Notes under the pieces: generated by a model
Database searches by the model: none
What the model was told of the DNA's origin: nothing
Seen by the model: the letters and a program-made list of their open reading frames with translations, nothing else
Program-made: the position numbers and the translations under genes
From: an uncultured Collinsella sp.
GTDB lineage: Bacteria; Actinomycetota; Coriobacteriia; Coriobacteriales; Coriobacteriaceae
Length of the DNA: 64,000 bases
Reading direction: 5' to 3'
Assembly: GCA_959026725.1 (NCBI GenBank)
Contig: CAUFMG010000005.1
Span: forward strand, 79,774-143,773
Shown: piece by piece, positions 27,368 to 33,995 of the stretch
Layout: each line of letters begins with the position of its first letter
How positions within the stretch are numbered: position 1 is the first letter of the stretch

Positions 27368-28162
27368 TTAGGAGAGACTCTCCAGCACGCGACGGAGCTC
27401 CTGCTGGACGGCGTGGTCGCGATTACAACCCACCACGCGATCGGCCACTGCCTTGAGCGCGGGGCGCGCGTTTTCCATCGCGCAGCCCGTGCCGACAAAG
27501 CGAATGATCTCGTAGTCGTTCATCGAGTCGCCAAACGCCATAACCTCGTCGCGTTCGACTCCATAGTGCTCCATGAGCTGTGCGATGCCCGAGGCCTTCG
27601 ACACGCCGGGCTGCATGGCATCGATCCACGCGTTGCCCGAAGGCGCAAAAGTAAAGAGCTGACCGAGTTCGCGCTGTAGTACGTAAGCGCTGTCCATAAC
27701 GGCACCGTCATCGCAAAAGATACTCGCCTTGATGATATTTACGCTGGGATCGGGCAGCTCCCAAATGCGCTCGGCATTGGGAAGGTCCTTATCGACCTCA
27801 CGCACGAACTTGCACTCGTCATCGAGCAAGAAGGACTTGGTTCGGTCAAAAAGTGCAAGATGCAGATTGGGAAACGTCGCGACGGCCTGGGCGAGCCTTC
27901 GAATCGCCAGGTGCGAATACACCTCGCGGTCTACCATCTTACCGTCGGCGTAGACCTGGGCGCCGTTAGCGGCGACAAAGTCCATCTTGTCGCGAACAGG
28001 TGCAAAGAACTCGCACAGGCGGTCGTAACGACGGCCTGACGATGCGGCGAAATGCACGCCATGCTCGTGTAGCGCCAGAATCAGTTCGTAGGTCTCGGGA
28101 GGCACCTGGCCGTTTTCGTCAAGCAACGTGCCGTCCATATCGGATGCAATCAGTTTAAACAT
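27368..28162 (-). CDS. HAD superfamily (Cof-type) hydrolase with structured leader
   Basis: A 264-residue Cof-type phosphatase: IASDMDGTLLDENGQ (motif I), FAASSGRRYDRL (motif II) and AFGDSMNDYEIIRF (motif IV), with a C2 cap at about 80-185. It is related to, but not a close copy of, the convergent HAD gene at 26418. The gene has its own promoter-like sequence, and its ribosome-binding site (AAGGGAG) lies in one arm of a 13-bp hairpin. GGGAC-type repeats flank it on both sides in inverted orientation. The substrate is unknown. Confidence 0.9.
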   Translation of the reverse strand: MFKLIASDMDGTLLDENGQVPPETYELILALHEHGVHFAASSGRRYDRLCEFFAPVRDKMDFVAANGAQVYADGKMVDREVYSHLAIRRLAQAVATFPNLHLALFDRTKSFLLDDECKFVREVDKDLPNAERIWELPDPSVNIIKASIFCDDGAVMDSAYVLQRELGQLFTFAPSGNAWIDAMQPGVSKASGIAQLMEHYGVERDEVMAFGDSMNDYEIIRFVGTGCAMENARPALKAVADRVVGCNRDHAVQQELRRVLESLS

Positions 28163-28167
28163 AGAAA

Positions 28168-28229
28168 AGCTCCCTTCGGGCTTGATGGAATCGGACGTAT
28201 ATCCAATTCCAACGTACCCAAAGGGAGCT
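28168..28229 (-). promoter_or_regulatory. 5' leader hairpin masking the HAD gene SD
   Basis: On the minus strand AGCTCCCTTTGGG (28217-28229) pairs over 13 bp, with one wobble, with CCCGAAGGGAGCT (28168-28180). The second arm contains the Shine-Dalgarno AAGGGAG and is followed by TTTTCT and the ATG. An inner stem TGGAAT/ATTCCA lies in the loop. It can act as an SD-masking switch or as a terminator. Confidence 0.65.
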
Positions 28230-28232
28230 CAA

Positions 28233-28261
28233 ATAAGACTCTGCGGGCGTAAACGTTACAA
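28233..28261 (-). promoter_or_regulatory. candidate promoter of the HAD gene
   Basis: A minus-strand TTGTAA, 17-base spacer and TCTTAT. The predicted start site falls at the first arm of the leader hairpin, so the transcript would begin with the hairpin. Confidence 0.5.
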
Positions 28262-28332
28262 GGACCTAGCAAATAGCTCACACATGCCAGAGGTCTCACG
28301 GTCGCGGCGTCAGGCGACACGCCACCCCGACG

Positions 28333-28367
28333 ACTAGTCGTTTAAGAACGTCCCCGATGACTAGTCG
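28333..28367. repeat. inverted copy of 'ggggacgttcttaaacgactagtc'
   Basis: gactagtcgtttaagaacg followed by tccccgatgactagtc is the reverse complement, with a couple of changes, of the unit at 27257-27293. It contains the TAG stop of adenine deaminase. Confidence 0.75.
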
Positions 28368-30181
28368 GCGTAGGTGAAGGTCGTGACGTCGAACATGCCC
28401 TCGGGGCGGATGCGGAGCGTCGGGATCACCGGCAGGGGCAGGAAAATGATGCCCATGATGGGGTCGAGCGGCGGCTCGATGCCCATGGCACGCGCCTTGA
28501 CCATAAAGTCGTCGTGCTGCGCGGCGACATCCTCGGCCGTGCCCTCGCTCATCAGGCCACCGAGCGCCAGCGGAATGCGCGCCACGACCTCGCCGTTGCG
28601 CACCAGCACGTGACCGCCCTGGCCCACGGCATCAACGGCGGCCATCATATCGGCGGCGTTGTCGCCCACGACGCACACGTTGTGCGAGTCGTGTCCGATC
28701 GTCGAGGCGATGGCACCACCCGTGATGGTAAAGCCGCGCACCCAGCCGCGGCCGATATGCTTGCCAACGAGTCCCAGGCCAGCGGGGCCGTCACCGTCGG
28801 CGCCCTCGGCCTGCAGCGACACGCCGCGGCCGTGGCGCTCGATCAGCATAATACGGCGCAGGCCCTCGGCGCTCTCGGGACGAACCATGCCCGTGATGGC
28901 CTTGCCCGGCACCACGTCAATCACGGCCTCGCCCGGCTTAAAGGCATAGTCGAATACGTCGAGCGAAAGCTTCGGCAGCTTAACGGAGGCGCGCAGCTCA
29001 TCGGCAAGGGCCGCAACCTCGGCCATCTCGGGTGCGATCTCGCCCACAAAGGTGCCGTCCTGCGCCACCAGGGCACCGGCGGCATATACACGATGCGGAG
29101 CCGTGGCAAACGTCAGGTCATTGAGCACCAGCAGGTCGGCACGCTTGCCCGGGGCAATCGCACCGCGGAGCTCGTGCGGGTCGCGGCAGCCGTGATCCAG
29201 GCCAAACGCCTCGGCCGTGGAGAGGGACGCCATAGAGATAGCGACCACGGGGTCGATACCGGCCTCGATAGCCACGCGGCAGGCATTGTCGATCATGCCG
29301 GTCGAAAGAGCATCGGAGGGAGCGCGATCGTCGGTCGCAAAGCAGCAGCGGCGGGCGCGGGCAGGATTCTCCAGCAGCATCGGGGACAAATTGGCCAGGT
29401 CGTGGCTGCACGTGCCCTCACGCAGCATCACATACATGCCGCGGGATAGCTTGTCGAGTGCCTCCTCGGGAATCGTCGACTCGTGGTCGGCGATAATGCC
29501 CGCTGCGGCATAGGCATTGAGGTCCTTACCGGCAACGAGCGGCGCGTGGCCGTCAACCTGCTTGGACGGCGTCTGGTTGGCAGCATCGATGCGAGCGCAG
29601 GTCTCGGGGTCGGCCATAAAGACGCCCGGCAGGTTCATCATTTCGCCCAGACCAAAGACATCGCCCGGATGCTCGGCAAAAAACGCCTGCATATCGGCAG
29701 CAGAAATAACGGCACCGGCCTGCTCGTCGGGCAGTGCGGGCACGCACGAAGGCATCATGTACTTGATGGAAATGGGTGCGCGGCGGCCGTCCTCAATCAT
29801 AAAGCGCAAGCCGTCAAGACCGGCAACATTGGCAATCTCGTGGCTGTCGGCAATGGCGGTGGTGGTACCGCGCGTCGCGGCCATGCGCGCATACTCGGCG
29901 GGGCGAATGTTCGAGGACTCGATATGCAGATGCCCGTCAATAAAACCGGGAGCGAGATAGCGCCCTTGGCAGTCGATAACCTCGGCAGCCTCGTAGGTAC
30001 CGGCGACATCGTCGCGACCGTCGTAGAGAACACCGACGATCACGCCGTCCTTGACGGCAACGCTACCGGGCGCCACACGCTGGCCATACACGTCGACAAT
30101 CTGCGCATTGGCAAACAGCGTGTCGACGGGCACGCGCCCCTCGGCAGCATCGATCACAGACCTCATGACCTCAACGGACAT
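28361..30181 (-). CDS. ade: adenine deaminase
   Basis: Adenine deaminase converts adenine to hypoxanthine and ammonia in purine salvage or catabolism. The 606-residue amidohydrolase has the family hallmark APGFIDGHLHIESSNI (metal-binding His pair), DSHEIANVAGLDG, GHAPLV and DDRAPSDAL, plus a C-terminal domain with GHDSHNVCVVGDN. Its length matches the family (about 580-610). The ATG at 30181 (MSVEVMRSVID) follows AAAGGAG; an upstream in-frame extension is not coding. The stop lies in a repeated ctagtc motif. An attenuator-like hairpin sits in the leader. It fits functionally with the purine-linked genes at 49-58 kb. Confidence 0.95.
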   Translation of the reverse strand: MSVEVMRSVIDAAEGRVPVDTLFANAQIVDVYGQRVAPGSVAVKDGVIVGVLYDGRDDVAGTYEAAEVIDCQGRYLAPGFIDGHLHIESSNIRPAEYARMAATRGTTTAIADSHEIANVAGLDGLRFMIEDGRRAPISIKYMMPSCVPALPDEQAGAVISAADMQAFFAEHPGDVFGLGEMMNLPGVFMADPETCARIDAANQTPSKQVDGHAPLVAGKDLNAYAAAGIIADHESTIPEEALDKLSRGMYVMLREGTCSHDLANLSPMLLENPARARRCCFATDDRAPSDALSTGMIDNACRVAIEAGIDPVVAISMASLSTAEAFGLDHGCRDPHELRGAIAPGKRADLLVLNDLTFATAPHRVYAAGALVAQDGTFVGEIAPEMAEVAALADELRASVKLPKLSLDVFDYAFKPGEAVIDVVPGKAITGMVRPESAEGLRRIMLIERHGRGVSLQAEGADGDGPAGLGLVGKHIGRGWVRGFTITGGAIASTIGHDSHNVCVVGDNAADMMAAVDAVGQGGHVLVRNGEVVARIPLALGGLMSEGTAEDVAAQHDDFMVKARAMGIEPPLDPIMGIIFLPLPVIPTLRIRPEGMFDVTTFTYAD

Positions 30182-30201
30182 ACATACTCCTTTAACCGTA
30201 G

Positions 30202-30237
30202 AAAAAAGCTGCGGAGCGGACGAGCCTTCACCGCAGC
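30202..30237 (-). promoter_or_regulatory. attenuator-like hairpin in ade leader
   Basis: On the minus strand GCTGCGG...CCGCAGC is followed directly by TTTTTT, then 14 bases later by AAAGGAG and the ade start. An intrinsic terminator inside the leader implies conditional readthrough. Confidence 0.6.
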
Positions 30238-30249
30238 AAGCCAATAGCC

Positions 30250-30277
30250 ATTGTATGCCCAAACGATGGGTCAACAA
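30250..30277 (-). promoter_or_regulatory. candidate ade promoter
   Basis: A minus-strand TTGTTG, 16-base spacer and TACAAT. The predicted transcript starts about 5 bases before the attenuator hairpin. Confidence 0.5.
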
Positions 30278-30312
30278 TGCGCCTCTCCGCTTAACGGCAC
30301 ACGCCGCTTGAC

Positions 30313-30400
30313 GCAATGGGGACAGGTTGCTTTGCACCAATGACAAGGAGTGTCCCAAAGTGCCGGCACAAAAGGAACGTCCCAAAGTGCCAACAACGGA
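30313..30400. repeat. GGGAC-type repeat fragments upstream of ade
   Basis: gcaatggggacaggttgctt plus tgcaccaat match half of the element at 16830-16896. Two units of the type gtcccaaagtgcc follow at about 30353 and 30379. No gene is seen between ade and tyrS (30182-30566); the gap holds these, the ade leader and the hairpin at 30429. Confidence 0.7.
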
Positions 30401-30428
30401 AGCGCCGATGTTTTGGCAGCGCCAGCGA

Positions 30429-30527
30429 GCGGGCCGCATTTGAGACAAGGTGACGTGAAACGAAAGGGCGCTGACCTTCTGGTCGCGCCCTTGAAGTTGA
30501 ACGTCAGATTGTCCAAATGCGGCCCGC
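30429..30527. repeat. multi-part hairpin element, copy A
   Basis: Read on the plus strand: outer stem gcgggccgcattt/aaatgcggcccgc (13 bp), GACAA/TTGTC, TGACGT/ACGTCA, then an internal loop GAAACGA opposite GAAGTTGA, stem AAGGGCGC/GCGCCCTT (8 bp), a one-base bulge, and a tip GACC-ttct-GGTC. The same architecture with different stems occurs at 42585-42672. It lies 40 bases past the tyrS stop. Confidence 0.85.
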
Positions 30528-30566
30528 GCAGCGTCGGCCAGTCCGCCGTTCGGTAGAACGGCGTAA

Positions 30567-31778
30567 CTAAATAAGCTTGAAGCCCTTGCGCTTGCCCACG
30601 GAGAGAGTGTCGCCCAGCTTGAGGGCGCTGGGATCGATGTTATAGCTCTTGGGAGCCACGGCCTTGCCGTTGATTTTGACGCCGCCGCCGTCGATATCGC
30701 GACGAGCCTGGCCGGCGCTCGCCGAAAGACCCAGGTCCTTGAGCAAGCCGGCGAGGTAGATCTGGCCCTCGTCGTTGACGGTCAGCTCAACGTGCTTCTC
30801 GGGGAAGTCGGCGAGCTGGCCCTCCTTGAACACGCGGTCGAACTCGGCCTGAGCCTCGTCGCCGGCGCCGGCGCCGTGGTAGGTGTCGCACAGGTCGCGG
30901 CCCAGAGCACGCTTGAGCTCGTAGGGGTCGGCGGAGCCATCGGCCAGGGCGGCGTCGATCTTGTCGACCTCGGCAGGGGTGAGCGAGCTGGCCAGACGAT
31001 AGTACTTGCCGATCATCTCGTCGGGGATGGACATGGTCTTGCCGAACATGTCCTTGGGAGCGTCGGTCAGGCCGATGTAGTTACCATAGGACTTGGACAT
31101 CTTGCGCACGCCGTCGGTGCCCTCGAGCAGCGGCATGGTGAGCGCAATCTGCGGCTCCATACCCATCTTCTCCATGAGCTCGCGGCCGGCGAGCAGGTTG
31201 AAGAGCTGATCGGTGCCGCCCATCTCCACGTCGGCCTTGATCTGCACAGAGTCGAAAGCCTGCATCACGGGATACAGGAACTCATGCAGGGCGATCGGCG
31301 TCTGAGACTGGTAGCGCTTAGTAAAGTCGTCGCGCTCAAGGATGCGGGCGACGGTGAACTTGGAGCATACCTGCAGCAGGCCGGCCAGGTCCATCGAAAG
31401 GATCCAGTCACCGTTGTGCACGATGGTGGTCTTCTCGGGGTCCAGGATCTTCATGGCCTGGCTCACGTAGGTCTCGGCGTTGGCCTCGATCTGCTCCTGC
31501 GAAAGCTGCGGACGCGTGGAGTTCTTGCCCGAGGGGTCGCCGATCAGCGCGGTACCGTTGCCGATGATGAGGGTGACGTTGTGGCCCAGGTCCTGGAACT
31601 GACGCATCTTGCGCAGCGGCACGGCGTGGCCCAGGTGCAGGTCGGGGCTGGTGGGGTCGACGCCGAGCTTGATGTTGAGGGGCTCGCCCTTCTCAAGCTT
31701 CTTGCGAAGGTCGGCCTCGGGAACGATCTGCGCGGCGCCCGAGGTGATGATACGCATTTGCTCGTCAACAGACAGCAT
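30567..31778 (-). CDS. tyrS: tyrosyl-tRNA synthetase
   Basis: The enzyme charges tRNA-Tyr. The 403-residue class I synthetase has the HIGH-type motif DLHLGHAVPLRKM (about 47), the tyrosine-site region YPVMQAFDSVQIKADVEMGGTDQLFNLL, the KMSKS loop (VRKMSKSYGNYIGL, about 228) and a C-terminal S4 domain (SAGQARRDIDGGGVKING). Length and layout match the TyrZ-like subclass. The ATG follows AAAGGAGG. A short leader hairpin precedes it but no T-box is present. The gene is followed by a palindromic hairpin and structured element A. Confidence 0.96.
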   Translation of the reverse strand: MLSVDEQMRIITSGAAQIVPEADLRKKLEKGEPLNIKLGVDPTSPDLHLGHAVPLRKMRQFQDLGHNVTLIIGNGTALIGDPSGKNSTRPQLSQEQIEANAETYVSQAMKILDPEKTTIVHNGDWILSMDLAGLLQVCSKFTVARILERDDFTKRYQSQTPIALHEFLYPVMQAFDSVQIKADVEMGGTDQLFNLLAGRELMEKMGMEPQIALTMPLLEGTDGVRKMSKSYGNYIGLTDAPKDMFGKTMSIPDEMIGKYYRLASSLTPAEVDKIDAALADGSADPYELKRALGRDLCDTYHGAGAGDEAQAEFDRVFKEGQLADFPEKHVELTVNDEGQIYLAGLLKDLGLSASAGQARRDIDGGGVKINGKAVAPKSYNIDPSALKLGDTLSVGKRKGFKLI

Positions 31779-31799
31779 TGGGTATCCTCCTTTTGCTAT

Positions 31800-31826
31800 A
31801 GCACCCTCGCCGAAAACGGCGGTGCT
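31800..31826 (-). promoter_or_regulatory. short leader hairpin before tyrS
   Basis: AGCACC-GCCG-tttt-CGGC-gag-GGTGCT on the minus strand ends 10 bases before AAAGGAGG. It is too short to be a T-box, and no U-tract follows. It may terminate the preceding U32 transcript weakly or shape the tyrS leader. Confidence 0.4.
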
Positions 31827-31874
31827 GGAAGTCCATAAACTCTCTTATGATAACAAACTGACGCGACGCGGCAC

Positions 31875-33833
31875 CTACGACAGGAAAATCCTCGTCCTGC
31901 CGCATGCGTCAATGGCAACTGGCAGACGTGTACCGTCACGCTCGACCAGATAGCGTACCTGCCGACGACGCAAGCAGTCGCGGCAACGGACCTGTCCCGT
32001 CGCATCGGTGGCGCAGACGCCCTCGGCGGTCAGCAGGCAGTGCTCGCACACCATAAGCTCGGGACGGTCGGCGTCGACCGGACCCAAGACGCCGGGTTCA
32101 GCAGCCAGTTCGGCAATACGCTCCGCATCATTGTCGAGCAACTCGGCCGGCAAGTACACCCGCCCCGCACCGAGTCCGCGCAGCCAGGTAAGCGTGGCCC
32201 GATTCGCGCAGAACACCGGCGCCGCCACGTCAAACGTCACGCCCAGCTCGCGAGCGATCACCACCTGTCCCAGGTTGCGGCAGACGGCGCGCCCGGCACG
32301 CTGCATCAGTGAGCGGGTCCAGTCAGCGTCACTCGCGCGGCACACCTCGTCAAGCACCACAACGACGTCGGACAAATCGAGTTCTCCGCGCGGGTCGGCA
32401 TCCATCAGCTGCCAAGCAAAATCCATGCGAGTGGGAACCGCGCACTCCACCAACTCCGTCGACGCACCGCCATCCACCGCAACGTCCTCAAAGGGCAGCA
32501 CCTCAACGGCACGCGCAACGGGCGCAATCGCATCCGCCTCGGCCCGCATGCGCTCCAACACCGTCGCCGTCTGCTCCAACACACCGGCGCTGCGAATCAG
32601 GTACACCTCGCAGCCCATGTCCACCTTACGCTTGCAATGCACGACGACGCGCTTCCCCGCTGCGGCATCCACCGGGCAGGGCACCTGCGGCCAGCGCTTG
32701 GGCACATCGGGACGCGCGTCGACACCCGGATAGAACCGAATCTCGAGCGTGTCACCCGCCGCCACGGCGGCGTCGAGCTCAACGGTCACCTCTTCGTGGC
32801 CCACAGCGACCAAGCGCCCCACGCGCACGCCCTGGTTAATTGCGCGCTCAAAGCTCATCAGCTCGGCACCCGAACGCCCTCGCAGGTACGCATCGGTAAA
32901 CCCACGGTTAAACGACCTTCCCAGCTCGCGCTCAAGCTCTTCCACGGCACCGGGGTCCCACGCGCCGTCGCACAGCATATCGAGTGCCCGGCGCCACACC
33001 CGCACCACGTTGAATACGTAATCTGGGTTCTTCATGCGCCCCTCGATCTTGAGCGACGCCACGCCGGCATCTACAAGCTCGGGCAGATGCGCAATACCCA
33101 GATAGTCGCGCGGGCACAGCAGGCGATCTCCCTCGACAGCAACAACACTCTGCCCCGCCTCGTCCACTAGGTCGTACGCCAGACGGCACGGCTGTGTGCA
33201 GTCGCCGCGCATCGCCGAGCGCCCACGCCGCAGGGCCGAGAACTCGCACGCCCCCGAATAGCCGATGCAAATCGCACCGTGGCAGAATACCTCAATGGGC
33301 ACGCCCGTGGCACATAGCGTCGCAATCTCGTCGACCGTCAGCTCGCGTGCCGTCGTCACGCGCTCGACCCCCAGCTCGTCGGCGGCAAGCCGCACGGCAC
33401 CCTCGCTATGAACGCCCGCCTGCGTGGACAGGTGAATCTCGACCCCGGGAATCGCCGCGCGCAGCGCGCAGGCCAACCCGGCATCGGCCACAATCAGAGC
33501 ATCGGCGCCCAGCTCCAGTGCATGAGCTCCCAGCGCCACCGCGTCGGACAGCTCATCGTCAAACACGAACACGTTGAGCGTCACGTACACACGCACGCCA
33601 TGAGCATGCGCCACGGCACAACCGCGCGCAAACTCGTCATCCGTAAAGCCATGAGCGCTCACACGGGCGTTAAAGCCGCCCAACCCCGCATAGATGGCAT
33701 CGGCACCCGCAGCGATGGCCGCAAGCATCTGGTCGAGCCCGCCCGCCGGCGCCAGCAACTCGGGCAGCGCCGCACCGGCAGCATCCAATCTAGTCTCGTA
33801 TTGTCCGCTCGGCCCCATCGTCCGAATCGCCAT
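31875..33833 (-). CDS. U32 family protein (peptidase U32 / RNA hydroxylase-like)
   Basis: The 652-residue protein has the U32 TIM-barrel domain, beginning ELLAPAGGLDQMLAAIAAGADAIYAG, with the signature EVFCHGAICIGYSGACEFS, then RSAMRGDCTQPCRLAYDL. It continues into a long C-terminal part with further Cys motifs (CEHCLL, RCRDCLRRR). U32 proteins were named as peptidases, but several members (TrhP and RlhA types) hydroxylate tRNA or 23S rRNA using prephenate and an iron-sulfur centre. The clustered cysteines fit that view. The length resembles RlhA-like members, but which RNA is modified cannot be told. The ATG at 33833 follows AAGGAG. Confidence 0.85.
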   Translation of the reverse strand: MAIRTMGPSGQYETRLDAAGAALPELLAPAGGLDQMLAAIAAGADAIYAGLGGFNARVSAHGFTDDEFARGCAVAHAHGVRVYVTLNVFVFDDELSDAVALGAHALELGADALIVADAGLACALRAAIPGVEIHLSTQAGVHSEGAVRLAADELGVERVTTARELTVDEIATLCATGVPIEVFCHGAICIGYSGACEFSALRRGRSAMRGDCTQPCRLAYDLVDEAGQSVVAVEGDRLLCPRDYLGIAHLPELVDAGVASLKIEGRMKNPDYVFNVVRVWRRALDMLCDGAWDPGAVEELERELGRSFNRGFTDAYLRGRSGAELMSFERAINQGVRVGRLVAVGHEEVTVELDAAVAAGDTLEIRFYPGVDARPDVPKRWPQVPCPVDAAAGKRVVVHCKRKVDMGCEVYLIRSAGVLEQTATVLERMRAEADAIAPVARAVEVLPFEDVAVDGGASTELVECAVPTRMDFAWQLMDADPRGELDLSDVVVVLDEVCRASDADWTRSLMQRAGRAVCRNLGQVVIARELGVTFDVAAPVFCANRATLTWLRGLGAGRVYLPAELLDNDAERIAELAAEPGVLGPVDADRPELMVCEHCLLTAEGVCATDATGQVRCRDCLRRRQVRYLVERDGTRLPVAIDACGRTRIFLS

Positions 33834-33995
33834 CGGCAAACTCCTTACCAAGGTATGCATTCACTCTGAAAAATGCTGTCTTCCAGCATACACGAGGCCT
33901 CGCGCGCCCCGTTTGGTTTATCGTGTAATAACTTATGTCCATCCTGCCCCGACGGCACATCCGCCGTCCGGCACGACATACCTGGAGGTCAATAT

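Noticed and set aside
30182..30290. Purine riboswitch before ade
   Set aside because: The conserved three-way-junction core (TATAA ... GG, CC loops) is absent. Only a simple terminator-like hairpin is present.
28361..30448. Adenine deaminase starting about 90 codons further upstream
   Set aside because: The extension runs through the attenuator, promoter and repeats, while the ATG at 30181 has a strong SD and gives the family length.
31779..31874. T-box leader before tyrS
   Set aside because: The gap is under 100 bases, with no T-box sequence and no specifier stem.
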